Below, in pieces: positions 32,570-41,029 of a DNA stretch of 64,000 bases; within the stretch, counting starts at the first letter, position 1, and each line of letters starts with the position of its first letter. The translations under genes were made by a program, and so were the position numbers. The stretch is from positions 619,013 to 683,012 of the forward strand of contig CAWBSR010000017.1 in assembly GCA_963791545.1 (NCBI GenBank), in the 5' to 3' direction. This DNA is from JALYXV01 sp963791545. GTDB taxonomy: Bacteria > Actinomycetota > Acidimicrobiia > Acidimicrobiales > Palsa-688. The notes under the pieces are model-generated. The model saw nothing but the letters and a program-made list of their open reading frames with translations, was not told where the DNA came from and searched no databases.

Positions 32570-34101
32570 GCTGCCACTTCGCTGCTCTGGCCGGTCGCGG
32601 CCCGCATGATCGAGGCCTCGTCGGCATCGGCCCGGGCCAGTTCCGCCACCAGGCGGCCCTCCCGCAGCACCAGCACCCGGTCGGCCATGCCCAACATCTC
32701 GGGCAGCTCCGACGAGATCATCAAGATGGCCACCCCGTCGGCCACCAGTTGGTCGAGGATGCGATGGATCTCGGCCTTGGTCCCGACATCGATACCCCGG
32801 GTGGGCTCGTCGATGATCAGCATGGTGGGGTGGCGGGCCAGCCATTTGGCCAGCACCACCTTCTGCTGGTTGCCGCCCGACAGGGTCGCCGCGGGGTTCT
32901 TTATCCGCCCGAACTTTAGCTGGAGCCGCTGCCCCCAGGTGATGGCCAGATCCCGCTCGCGGGCCCGCCGGATCAGGCCGTGGCGGCTGAGCCGGCCCAG
33001 GGACGCCAAAGCCACGTTGTGATCGATGCTCAAGTCCATGACCAGGCCCTGCTGCCGGCGATCCTCGGGCACGAAGCCGACGCCGGCCCGCATGGCCGCC
33101 CGGGGGGAGCCGACCGGCAATGGCTGGCCGTTGACGGTGACCTGGCCCCCATCGCGGCGATCGATCCCGAAGATGGCCCGGGCCACCTCACTACGACCGG
33201 CCCCGACGAGGCCCGCCAGCCCGACGATCTCGCCCTTGCGGACGGTGAACGAGACGTCGTCGAAGACGCCATCCTGGCAGAGGCCCACCACCTCCAGTAC
33301 GACTTGGCCGGGCGTCGTCGCGGTCTTGGGGAACAGGGCGTCGAGGTCCCGCCCGACCATGGAGCGGATGATGTCGTCGATGGTGAGGTCCCCGATCAGC
33401 GCCTCTCGCACGAACCGGCCGTCCCGCATGATCGTCACCCGCTGACAGATGGCGAATACCTCCTCGAGGCGGTGCGAGATGAAGAGCACGGCGGCACCAT
33501 CGTCTCGAAGGGTCCGGACGACGTTGAACAATCGGTCCACTTCCGGGGCGCTGAGGGCGGCCGTGGGCTCGTCCATCACGATGACCCGGGAGCGGAACGA
33601 GATCGCCTTGGCGATTTCGACGATCTGCTGGTCGGCCACCGACAGCCCCCGGGCCGGGCGGGCCGGGTTGACGACGACGCCGAGGCGGGCGAACACCGCC
33701 CGGGCCTCGTCCTGCATCGCCGCCCGGTCGATTCGCCGGCCCCAGCCGAGGGGCTGGCGCCCCATGAAGATGTTCTCGGCAACGGTCAGGTCGGGAAAAA
33801 GGGTCGGTTCCTGGTAGATGATGGAGACCCCGGCGGCCCGCGACGCAGCGGGGCCGCTGAACGCCACCTGGCTCCCGTCGACCAGGAGACTTCCGCCGTC
33901 GGGTTGATGGACCCCGGCCAGGATCTTGACCAAAGTCGACTTTCCCGCCCCGTTCTCACCGAGCAGGGCGTGGGCCTCGCCGGGGAACAACCGCACCGAG
34001 CCGTCGATAAGTGCGTGCACGGCACCGAAGCTCTTGGTAGCCCGGTCGAGCACCAGGACGGGCACGGCGGGCTGGCTCGGCTGCTGGAGGCTTTCGCCCA
34101 C
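32566..34101 (-). CDS. rhaT: Rhamnose ABC transporter ATP-binding protein (two nucleotide-binding domains)
   Basis: This 511-residue protein has two fused ABC domains, as in all carbohydrate-uptake CUT2 systems. The first has Walker A GENGAGKSTLVKILAG and Walker B VIVMDEPTAAL. The second has the characteristic imperfect Walker A region GLVGAGRSEVARAIFG and the signature LSGGNQQKVVLAKWLARHP with LIIDEPTRGIDVGTK. The GTG at 34101 begins the operon. The promoter region upstream contains two LacI-type palindromes. Substrate assignment to rhamnose comes from the catabolic genes in the same operon. Confidence 0.92.
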   Translation of the reverse strand: MGESLQQPSQPAVPVLVLDRATKSFGAVHALIDGSVRLFPGEAHALLGENGAGKSTLVKILAGVHQPDGGSLLVDGSQVAFSGPAASRAAGVSIIYQEPTLFPDLTVAENIFMGRQPLGWGRRIDRAAMQDEARAVFARLGVVVNPARPARGLSVADQQIVEIAKAISFRSRVIVMDEPTAALSAPEVDRLFNVVRTLRDDGAAVLFISHRLEEVFAICQRVTIMRDGRFVREALIGDLTIDDIIRSMVGRDLDALFPKTATTPGQVVLEVVGLCQDGVFDDVSFTVRKGEIVGLAGLVGAGRSEVARAIFGIDRRDGGQVTVNGQPLPVGSPRAAMRAGVGFVPEDRRQQGLVMDLSIDHNVALASLGRLSRHGLIRRARERDLAITWGQRLQLKFGRIKNPAATLSGGNQQKVVLAKWLARHPTMLIIDEPTRGIDVGTKAEIHRILDQLVADGVAILMISSELPEMLGMADRVLVLREGRLVAELARADADEASIMRAATGQSSEVAA

Positions 34102-34124
34102 TTAACCCCCCTAGGCTAAGGTCC

Positions 34125-34140
34125 GTTGGAACGTTTCAAC
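34125..34140. promoter_or_regulatory. LacI-type operator 1 (rhaT side)
   Basis: GTTGGAACGTTTCAAC is a 16-base palindrome around ACGT with one mismatched pair. It lies 24 bases upstream of the rhaT start in the divergent rhaT-lacI-regulator gap. It matches the AAACGTTT-type core common for LacI-family repressors and the second site at 34233. Confidence 0.65.
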
Positions 34141-34232
34141 TTTGTGTCGGGAATCGTACGTCTGCCTACCCAGGATGTCAATAAGATCTTGTAAAGAACC
34201 TCACGGCCTATGAGTTTTGCCGATGGGTTCAA

Positions 34233-34248
34233 CTTGACACGTTTCAAG
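34233..34248. promoter_or_regulatory. LacI-type operator 2 (regulator side)
   Basis: CTTGACACGTTTCAAG is a 16-base palindrome around ACGT with one mismatched pair. It is 108 bases from operator 1 and 78 bases before the regulator start. Two copies of the same motif, one near each divergent transcript, suggest autoregulation and possible looping. Confidence 0.65.
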
Positions 34249-34325
34249 AACCGACGTGATATTTTGTCCGCATGCCGGGCTGAAGGCCCGGCGGGGGTCC
34301 GAGTGGCCAGGAAGGACGACGCCGC

Positions 34326-35369
34326 GTGAGCGCGAGCATGAAGGACGTAGCCCGCCGGGCGTCGGTGTCGCTGGGGACGGTCAGCAACGTCCTCAACCGT
34401 CCCGACCTGGTATCGCCCGCCACCCGGCAGCGGGTCCTCGACGCCATCGCCGACCTGGGGTTTGTCCGCAACGAGTCGGCTCGGCAGCTCCGGGCCGGTC
34501 GGAGCCGCACCATCGGCCTGGTCGTGCTCGACGTGTCCAATCCCTTCTTCACCGATGTCGCCCACGGGGCCGAGATGGCGGCCAACGAGAACGGGTCGGT
34601 GATCATGCTGTGCAACAGCGGCCAGAAGCTCGAATGGGAGGCCCGGTATCTCGACCTCCTTGAGGAACAGCGGGTCCAAGGGGTGCTCATCACGCCGGTT
34701 GGTACCGACAACTCGCGCCTCGACCTGCTGGTGGCGCGGGGGACCCCGGTCGTCCTCGTGGACCGGGGCACCGAACACCCGAACTGGTGCTCGGTGGCGG
34801 TTGACGACGTACTCGGCGGCTCTGAGGCGGTCACCCACCTGATCGAGCAGGGCCACCGCCAGCTGGCCTTCGTCGGCGGCCCGCTCACCCTGCGCCAGGT
34901 CAACGACCGTTACCTGGGTGCGGTCAAGGGGTTGACCGACGCCGGGCACGACCCCGGTGAGCTGGAGGTCTTCGAAACCCCGTGGCTCACGTTGAAGGCG
35001 GGTCGCCAGGCGGGGGAGCACTTGGTGGCCCGGCCGGAGCGCCAAAGACCGACCGGCGTATTCTGCGCCAATGACCTGCTGGCGTTGGGGGTGCTGCAGG
35101 CGGCCGTTGCCGAGGGGTTGCGGGTGCCCCAGGACATCGCCATCGTGGGGTACGACGACATCGACTACGCGGCCGCGGCGGCCGTCCCATTGTCGTCGGT
35201 GCGCCAACCCCGGGAACTCATCGGGCGCACCGCCACCGAGCTGCTTCTCGACGAGATGCGGGAGGGCAGCTCCCACCAGCACCGCCGGGTGATCTTCAAG
35301 CCGCAACTGGAGATCCGGGCGTCCAGCCATCGACGACGCCGCAACCGGGGCTCCCGGGTGGCCGGCTGA
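34326..35369 (+). CDS. rhaR: LacI-family transcriptional regulator of rhamnose and lactate genes
   Basis: This 347-residue repressor has an N-terminal helix-turn-helix (MKDVARRASVSLGTVSNVLN), the hinge helix SARQLRAGRSRTIGL and a sugar-binding core (DVSNPFFTDVAHGAEMAANE, FVGGPLTLRQVNDRY, IAIVGYDDIDYAAAAAVPLS). The GTG at 34326 follows AGGAAGGA; an ATG four codons later is an alternative. It is divergent from the rhamnose operon and its stop overlaps the start of lutA (TGATG), so regulator and lactate genes share one transcript. The effector is probably rhamnose or a phosphorylated intermediate. The gene name is by context. Confidence 0.88.
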   Translation: MSASMKDVARRASVSLGTVSNVLNRPDLVSPATRQRVLDAIADLGFVRNESARQLRAGRSRTIGLVVLDVSNPFFTDVAHGAEMAANENGSVIMLCNSGQKLEWEARYLDLLEEQRVQGVLITPVGTDNSRLDLLVARGTPVVLVDRGTEHPNWCSVAVDDVLGGSEAVTHLIEQGHRQLAFVGGPLTLRQVNDRYLGAVKGLTDAGHDPGELEVFETPWLTLKAGRQAGEHLVARPERQRPTGVFCANDLLALGVLQAAVAEGLRVPQDIAIVGYDDIDYAAAAAVPLSSVRQPRELIGRTATELLLDEMREGSSHQHRRVIFKPQLEIRASSHRRRRNRGSRVAG

Positions 35370-36106
35370 TGCGCGCCGCGCTGTTGGTCACCTGCCTGGG
35401 CGACACCCTGTTCCCGTCGGTGGGGCAGGCCACCGTGCAGCTGCTGGAGCGGTTGGGGGTAGAGATCGCCTTTCCCTCCCGCCAGACGTGCTGCGGTCAG
35501 ATGCACATCAATACGGGTTACCAGAAGGAGGCGGTGGGCCTGGTGCGCCACTTCGTCGACGTCTTCTCGCCCTACGACGTCATCGTGGCCCCGTCCGGGT
35601 CATGCGTGGGGTCGGTGCGCCACCAGCACGCCATGGTCGCCCGGCGGGCGGGGGATCCGCAGCTGGCGGCGGCGGCGTCGGCGGTGGCCGAGCGAACCTA
35701 CGAGCTGTCAGAATTCTTGGTCGACGTGCTCGGTGTGTCCGATGTCGGGGCCAGCTACCCCCACCGGGTGACGTACCACCCGACCTGTCATTCCCTGCGC
35801 CTGTTGCACGTCGACGACAAACCGCTGCGGCTGCTGCGCCACGTGCGGGGCCTCGACCTGGTGGAGCTGCCCGACGCCGACCAGTGTTGCGGCTTCGGGG
35901 GGACCTTCGCCCTGAAGAACTCCGACACCTCGACGGCCATGCTGGCCGACAAGATGGGCCACGTCTTGAGCACCCGGGCCGAGGTGTGCACGGCCGGCGA
36001 CTCCTCGTGTCTCATGCACATCGGTGGCGGCCTGTCCCGGCTGCGCAGCGGTGTCGGAGTGGTGCATTTGGCCGAGATTCTGGCCAGCACCGGCCCGATG
36101 TCATGA
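35369..36106 (+). CDS. lutA: L-lactate utilisation protein LutA, Fe-S/cysteine-rich subunit
   Basis: This 245-residue protein has the paired cysteine-rich CCG domains of LutA/GlpC type: PSRQTCCGQMHINTGYQ with a preceding TCLGD, and VTYHPTCHSLRLL with DADQCCGFGGTFALKN, ending with GDSSCLMHIGGGLSR. With LutB and LutC it forms an iron-sulfur complex oxidising L-lactate to pyruvate. The ATG at 35369 overlaps the regulator stop by one base. It ends in an ATGA overlap with lutB, so the operon is tightly coupled. Confidence 0.92.
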   Translation: MRAALLVTCLGDTLFPSVGQATVQLLERLGVEIAFPSRQTCCGQMHINTGYQKEAVGLVRHFVDVFSPYDVIVAPSGSCVGSVRHQHAMVARRAGDPQLAAAASAVAERTYELSEFLVDVLGVSDVGASYPHRVTYHPTCHSLRLLHVDDKPLRLLRHVRGLDLVELPDADQCCGFGGTFALKNSDTSTAMLADKMGHVLSTRAEVCTAGDSSCLMHIGGGLSRLRSGVGVVHLAEILASTGPMS

Positions 36107-37578
36107 CCGCGCCTCCTGAGGGCCTCCACCATTCGCCGGTGGGAATCGGGGGACTGCACCAGGGCATGTCGTTTCCCGAGGCCGCCCGGGTGGCCCTCGC
36201 CGACACCCAGCTGCGCCGCAACCTAGGTGCCGCCACCGCGACCATCCGGGCCAAGCGGGCGGCCGTGGTCGCCGAGGTGGAGGATTGGGAGGAACTGCGC
36301 GAGGCGGGCCGGCAGATCAAGGCGGATGCCATGCGCCGTCTGCCGTCGCTACTCGAGGAGCTGGAAGCCCGGGTCACCGCGCACGGCGGCGTGGTCCACT
36401 GGGCCCGCGACGCAGGGGAGGCCAACCGCATCGTGACCGACCTGGTCTTGGCGACGGGCGCCAAGGAGGTGGTCAAGGTCAAGTCCATGGCCACCCAGGA
36501 GATCGGCCTCAACGAGGCGTTGGAAGCGTCCGGTATCGCCGCCTGTGAGACCGACCTGGCCGAGTTGATCGTCCAACTCGGGCACGACTTCCCGTCGCAC
36601 ATCCTGGTCCCCGCCATCCACCGCAACCGCAGCGAGATCCGGGACCTCTTCCTTCGGGAGATGCCCGGTGTCGACCCGGGCCTGGTCGACGACCCCCGGA
36701 TCCTGGCCATGGCCGCCCGCCGGTACCTGCGCCAGAAGTTCCTCACTGCCCGGGTCGCCGTCAGCGGGGCCAATTTCGGCGTGGCCGAGACGGGGACGCT
36801 GGTGGTGGTCGAGTCCGAGGGCAACGGCCGGATGTGCCTGACCCTCCCCGAGACGCTGATCACGGTCATGGGGATCGAGAAGATCGTGCCCCGCTGGCGC
36901 GATATGGAAGTCTTCCTCCAGTTGCTGCCCCGGTCGTCGACCGGGGAGCGGATGAACCCCTACACCTCGATGTGGACCGGCGTCACACCGGGCGACGGGC
37001 CCCAGGAGTTCCACTTGGTGCTGCTCGACAACGGCCGCACCGCCACCCTGGCCGACGAGGCGGGCCGTGAGGTGCTCCACTGCATCCGTTGTAGCGCCTG
37101 CCTCAACGTGTGCCCGGTATACGAGCGCACTGGCGGCCACGCCTACGGCTCGGTTTACCCCGGTCCCATCGGGGCGGTGCTCACGCCCCAGTTGACGGGC
37201 GTCGCCAACAGCCCCAGCCTCCCGTACGCCTCCACCCTGTGCGGCGCCTGCTACGAGGTGTGCCCGGTCAAGATCGACATTCCCCGGATCCTGGTGCATC
37301 TCCGGGCTCAGAAGGTGGAGGCGCAGCGGCACGCCCACCACGTGCCCACACCGGAAGCGGCCGTCATGGCGGCGTCCGCTTGGGCGATGCGGGAGCCTCG
37401 CCGTTGGGGCCGCCTGCAGCGCTTGAGCCGGCTGGGCCGACTGGTGAGCCGCAACGGGCGCATTACCCGCCTGCCCCCACCCTTGTCGGCGTGGACTTCG
37501 AGCCGCGACCTGCCAGGTCCGCCCCGGGAAGGTTTCCGGGAATGGTGGGCCGAGACCCATCCGGGGTCGGGCGGGTGA
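36103..37578 (+). CDS. lutB: L-lactate utilisation protein LutB, ferredoxin-like Fe-S subunit
   Basis: This 491-residue protein combines an LUD domain (VKVKSMATQEIGLNEALEAS, FGVAETGTLVVVESEGN) with two 4Fe-4S motifs near the C-terminal part: CIRCSACLNVCPVY and CGACYEVCPVKIDIP. These are the hallmark of LutB/YkgF. The ATG at 36103 overlaps lutA as ATGA. Electrons from lactate are expected to pass through these clusters to the respiratory chain. The length and motif order are normal. Confidence 0.93.
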   Translation: MTAPPEGLHHSPVGIGGLHQGMSFPEAARVALADTQLRRNLGAATATIRAKRAAVVAEVEDWEELREAGRQIKADAMRRLPSLLEELEARVTAHGGVVHWARDAGEANRIVTDLVLATGAKEVVKVKSMATQEIGLNEALEASGIAACETDLAELIVQLGHDFPSHILVPAIHRNRSEIRDLFLREMPGVDPGLVDDPRILAMAARRYLRQKFLTARVAVSGANFGVAETGTLVVVESEGNGRMCLTLPETLITVMGIEKIVPRWRDMEVFLQLLPRSSTGERMNPYTSMWTGVTPGDGPQEFHLVLLDNGRTATLADEAGREVLHCIRCSACLNVCPVYERTGGHAYGSVYPGPIGAVLTPQLTGVANSPSLPYASTLCGACYEVCPVKIDIPRILVHLRAQKVEAQRHAHHVPTPEAAVMAASAWAMREPRRWGRLQRLSRLGRLVSRNGRITRLPPPLSAWTSSRDLPGPPREGFREWWAETHPGSGG

Positions 37579-38252
37579 CGGAGGCCCGCGCCCTGGTGCT
37601 CGGGCGGATCCGCCATGCCCTGGCGAATGACGCTCCGGAAGCTTCTGCCTTTACCCGCGATTACCGCACCCGCGGCCCGTACAGCCCGGGCGCGGCTCCC
37701 CTGCTGGACCTGCTCGAAGACCGCATCCGGGACTACCGGGCCGGTTTCCTGCGGGCCACCCCTGAGTCGCTCACCGTGCAGGTGGGCGCTGCGCTGACCC
37801 AGGCCGTGGCCCGGTCCACGGGCGGGGCGGGCCCGGCGGGCCCAGGCCGCTTGCGGCTTCTCGTTCCTCCGGGGCTCGAGCGGCGGTGGGTGGACGGGGA
37901 CCTCTTCGACGCCGAGCTGGTGGTAGATGGCACCACCGTTGACACGGTCTCTCTGGACACTATTGACGCGGTCGTCACCGCCTGCGCCCTGGCCATCGCC
38001 GAGACGGGCACGATCGTCCTTGACGGGTCGGACGACCAGGGGCGGCGGGCCGCCACGCTGGTCCCCGATGTCCACGTGTGCGTCGCGTTCGCCCACCAGG
38101 TGGTCGGCACCGTGTCCGAAGCGGTTGCCCGGCTCGACCCCCGCCGGCCCCTCACGTTCATCAGCGGTCCGTCCGCCACCAGCGACATCGAGCTCAATCG
38201 GGTCGAGGGCGTCCATGGGCCCCGCCAGCTCATCGTGGTGCTGGTGAGCTAG
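37575..38252 (+). CDS. lutC: L-lactate utilisation protein LutC (LUD domain)
   Basis: This 225-residue LUD-domain protein is the third Lut subunit. It has VTACALAIAETGTIVLDGSD in the centre, matching the ligand-binding loop of the family, and ISGPSATSDIELNRVEGVHG PRQLIVVL at the end. The GTG at 37575 overlaps lutB as GTGA. Together the three genes should convert the L-lactate made from rhamnose (and any external lactate) into pyruvate. Confidence 0.92.
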   Translation: MTEARALVLGRIRHALANDAPEASAFTRDYRTRGPYSPGAAPLLDLLEDRIRDYRAGFLRATPESLTVQVGAALTQAVARSTGGAGPAGPGRLRLLVPPGLERRWVDGDLFDAELVVDGTTVDTVSLDTIDAVVTACALAIAETGTIVLDGSDDQGRRAATLVPDVHVCVAFAHQVVGTVSEAVARLDPRRPLTFISGPSATSDIELNRVEGVHGPRQLIVVLVS

Positions 38253-38359
38253 CACCGGACCGACAAGATGGTGGCCAGCGCAGTCGTGGCGGCACAGTGG
38301 TGGCCGGCGCCGTCGTAGCCGCGCTGGGCGCCGCGAAGAGCGTGTGCGACCATGACCAC

Positions 38360-39427
38360 GTGCGAGGTCTGGACGATCGGCGGGGCCCCGAGCTGCGCAG
38401 GCTCGCCTGGATGGCCGTAACCACCCTCGCAGCGGCCGCATCGATGATGGCGTGCCAGGCTCCCGGCCCGTCCGCGACCGGTGCCCCGGCAACGGTGGCG
38501 GGCACGACCTCGACAACGCCGCCGTCCACAGCCCCGACCGCGCCTCCATCCCCGTCCTCCACGCCCGCCCTGTCGGCCCCCGGCTCGACGACCCTTCCGC
38601 CAGTCGCCGCCGCAGACAGCCTTGGTTCGACCGTCTTGGCCTTGGTCGATCACAGCCGGGCGACGGTCAGCCATGGCCGGCTCATCGCTTCCTCGCGGAC
38701 GCTCACCACAATGGTCTGGTATCCGAGCGGCCCGGTTTTCCCGCGTGCGCTCATCGTTTTCGCTCACGGCTATTCGGTAGGACTGACGCCGTATGTCCGG
38801 GTGTGCGAGATGTGGGCCCGGGCCGGCTTCGTGGTGGCGGCACCAGTATTTCCCCTGACCGACAAGGCCGTCGCCGGCGCCGCCCTGGACGAGAGCGACA
38901 TCGTCCACCAACCGGCTGACGTACGTTTCGTCATCACTGCACTCCTGGCGGCCAACGCGGCGCCGGGAGGGCGGGTCAGCGGAATGATCGACCCGCAACG
39001 CATTGCGGCGGCCGGTCACTCCGATGGCGCCGACACGGCGTTGGACGTGACCTACCTCCCCGGCGATCGCGATCCGCGGATCCGGGCCGCGGTGGTTGAC
39101 GCACCGGACCCCTTGCCATTGCCGGCCGGCGCCGCCAAGGTGGTCAGCAGCGTTCCCCTGCTCCTGGTGCACGGCGATCACGACCCGATCGCGCCGTTCT
39201 CCGGCAGCCTCCGAGTGCTGACGCAACTGTCGGCTCCGGGGTGGTTCCTCGTCCTTCGGGGGGCCGACCATCTCTCCCCGATCCAGGGGCCCAGCGGATG
39301 GACGAAGACCTTGGACAAGGTGACGACCGACTTTTTGACCAATGCCTTCACCAACCCGGTCTCGCTCAACGCCACCCTCACGACCGACATCGCGGGCGCT
39401 CCTGTCACCCTGCAGCGACTCGGGTGA
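38360..39427 (+). CDS. Secreted lipoprotein alpha/beta hydrolase
   Basis: This 355-residue protein starts at a GTG that gives a proper signal sequence: RRLAWMAVTTLAAAASMMAC with a lipobox-like end. An ATG at 38411 would remove the positive residues, so it is less likely. A Thr/Pro/Ser-rich linker of about 45 residues follows. The hydrolase core shows FAHGYSVGLTPYVRV for the oxyanion loop, nucleophile elbow GHSDGADTA, LLLVHGDHDPIAPF with the acid and LRGADHLSP with the histidine. This resembles chlorophyllase/dienelactone hydrolase-like esterases. It is monocistronic, and its substrate is unknown. Confidence 0.75.
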   Translation: MRGLDDRRGPELRRLAWMAVTTLAAAASMMACQAPGPSATGAPATVAGTTSTTPPSTAPTAPPSPSSTPALSAPGSTTLPPVAAADSLGSTVLALVDHSRATVSHGRLIASSRTLTTMVWYPSGPVFPRALIVFAHGYSVGLTPYVRVCEMWARAGFVVAAPVFPLTDKAVAGAALDESDIVHQPADVRFVITALLAANAAPGGRVSGMIDPQRIAAAGHSDGADTALDVTYLPGDRDPRIRAAVVDAPDPLPLPAGAAKVVSSVPLLLVHGDHDPIAPFSGSLRVLTQLSAPGWFLVLRGADHLSPIQGPSGWTKTLDKVTTDFLTNAFTNPVSLNATLTTDIAGAPVTLQRLG

Positions 39428-39492
39428 TGGTGTCGCGGGCGGGGGTGGCCCTTTGGGCACCGTGTTGGCATCGACCTGGCCGCGCCTGGCAC

Positions 39493-39523
39493 TTGCAATG
39501 ACATCATTATGATGCCATAATGG
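39493..39523 (+). promoter_or_regulatory. Promoter and palindromic operator of the RHH/DUF4097/ABC operon, probably leaderless
   Basis: TTGCAA (39493-39498) and CATAAT (39516-39521) are separated by 17 bases and form a good sigma-70-like promoter. The ATG at 39528 begins seven bases after the -10 box, so transcription should start on or next to the start codon. The spacer contains CATCAT-T-ATGATG (39502-39514), and CCAT-A-ATGG (39515-39523) overlaps the -10 box. These AT-rich palindromes stand out in this GC-rich sequence and are plausible sites for the encoded ribbon-helix-helix protein. Confidence 0.6.
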
Positions 39524-39527
39524 TGCC

Positions 39528-40079
39528 ATGGACCTGCGGGAGTATGTCGAGAACATCCAGCGCCAGCTGCTGGTGGCCGCCGACGCCGGCGGTGAAGACG
39601 CTCGGGCCCTGGCCGAGCGTCTCAGCGCCCCCTTGGATGCCGCCATCCGGTTGACGATCCAGGACGCCTTGAGCGTGGCGGCAGACGAGATCACCTGCGA
39701 GCTGGCGCCGGGCTCGGTCGAGTTGCGTCTCCGCGGAGGTGACTTGGAGTTTGTGGTGACCCCCCCGGCTCCGATCGGTTCCGCGGCGGGCGAGCGCCCG
39801 GAGGGCAGCGACGCCGGGTCTGCCCAGAGCTGGCGGGGGGCGAGTATCGGTCCGTCCGCAGCCGGCGACGGAGACGACGCCGCGGTGTCCCGGATCAACC
39901 TTCGAATGCCGGATCACCTGAAGTCCCGGGTGGAAATGGCTGCCGCCAGCGAAGGGCTTTCTGTCAACGCCTGGCTCGTTCGGGCTGCGGCCGCCGCCGT
40001 GGACCGCCGCGACGCCGGCCGCCGCCCCGAATCCCACTCGCCGCAAGGTGCGCAGCGCTATGCGGGCTGGGTGCGCTAA
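39528..40079 (+). CDS. HicB-like/ribbon-helix-helix DNA-binding protein
   Basis: This 183-residue protein has an N-terminal helical domain of about 75 residues (MDLREYVENIQRQLLVAADA), a Gly/Ser/Ala-rich linker, and a C-terminal ribbon-helix-helix at about residues 122-160: INLRMPDHLKSRVEMAAASE GLSVNAWLVRAAAAAV. The motif is that of HicB/Arc-type regulators, but no HicA toxin gene is adjacent. Instead DUF4097 and ABC-transporter genes follow, an arrangement I recall from other actinobacteria. It likely represses its own promoter through the palindromes at 39502-39523. No ribosome site precedes the ATG, consistent with leaderless translation. Confidence 0.75.
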   Translation: MDLREYVENIQRQLLVAADAGGEDARALAERLSAPLDAAIRLTIQDALSVAADEITCELAPGSVELRLRGGDLEFVVTPPAPIGSAAGERPEGSDAGSAQSWRGASIGPSAAGDGDDAAVSRINLRMPDHLKSRVEMAAASEGLSVNAWLVRAAAAAVDRRDAGRRPESHSPQGAQRYAGWVR

Positions 40080-40150
40080 CCGGGTCGCGACAAACAATCG
40101 TTCGCACCCACCGGTGCGGGACCGTCAGCCTACGAACGAAAGGAACGGCC

Positions 40151-41029
40151 ATGCCTACCTTCAATACGCCCGACCCGATTTCGGTCACCCTCGAAGTCGG
40201 AGTCGGGGACATCCAGATCAACGCCAGTGACGGTATCCAGACCACAATCGAGGTGCGCCCGAGCGACGCCTCCAAGAGGGCGGACGTCGCCGCCGCCGAG
40301 CGAACCCGAGTCGAGTACGCCAACGGTGTGCTGCTCGTCAAGGCTCCTAACGGATGGCGCAACTACACCATCCGCGGCGGAGGCGAGTCGATAGCGGTGC
40401 AGATCAACGTACCGGCCGGCTCCCGGGTCCACGCGGATGCCGGGGTGGCGACCGTGCGCGGCGCCGGTCGCCTCGGCGACTGCCGTGTCAAGACCGGGGT
40501 CGGCGACATCCATGTCGAGGAGACAGGCGCCTTGGACCTCAAGACCGGTGCCGGCGATATCGGGGTGGGCCGGGCGGTCGGCCATGTCTCGATCACCACG
40601 GGGACGGGCGCGGTGCGAATCGACAGCATCGACGGCTCGGCAGTGGTCAAGAACTCCAACGGCGACACCGAGATTGGAGACGTCACCGGCGACCTACGGG
40701 TGCACGCAGCCAACGGCAAGATCTCGGTCGGCCGGGCCCACGCCACGGTGGGGGTCAAGACGGCCAACGGCGACGTCCGCCTCGACGAGGTGGGCCCCGG
40801 CGCCGTCGTCGCCCAGAGCGGATTCGGCAACATCGACGTCGCCATCCACGACCATGTCGCCGCCTGGCTGGACCTCAACACCGGCTTCGGCAACGTGCTC
40901 AACGGGCTGGACCCGGCCAAGGGACCGGACCCAGGCGAGGACGCGGTTGAAGTGCGCGCCCGCACCTCGTACGGCAATATCACCATCCACCGCGCCCCCG
41001 GCAATGAAGCCGGGAGTGACGAGACATGA
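40151..41029 (+). CDS. DUF4097-family beta-strand repeat protein
   Basis: This 292-residue protein is a right-handed beta-solenoid-like repeat domain with alternating Gly-Asp turns: VGVGDIQINASDG, VKTGVGDIHVEETGALDLKT, GAGDIGVGRAVGHVSITTGT, NSNGDTEIGDVTGDLRVHA, TANGDVRLDEVGPG. No signal peptide or membrane helix is present, so it is cytoplasmic. Ribosome site GAAAGGAA lies at 40137-40144. It overlaps the ABC ATPase gene as ATGA. Family members are frequent neighbours of DrrAB-like exporters, but no biochemical function is established. Confidence 0.88.
   Translation: MPTFNTPDPISVTLEVGVGDIQINASDGIQTTIEVRPSDASKRADVAAAERTRVEYANGVLLVKAPNGWRNYTIRGGGESIAVQINVPAGSRVHADAGVATVRGAGRLGDCRVKTGVGDIHVEETGALDLKTGAGDIGVGRAVGHVSITTGTGAVRIDSIDGSAVVKNSNGDTEIGDVTGDLRVHAANGKISVGRAHATVGVKTANGDVRLDEVGPGAVVAQSGFGNIDVAIHDHVAAWLDLNTGFGNVLNGLDPAKGPDPGEDAVEVRARTSYGNITIHRAPGNEAGSDET

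Noticed and set aside
38269..38322. Imperfect 25-base direct repeat (TGGTGGCC...GTCGT) after lutC
   Set aside because: Only 21 of 25 positions match, with no target-site duplication or other element features; probably local GC-rich duplication.
39528..40079. HicAB toxin-antitoxin module
   Set aside because: Only an RHH protein is present; no HicA or other small toxin gene lies next to it.
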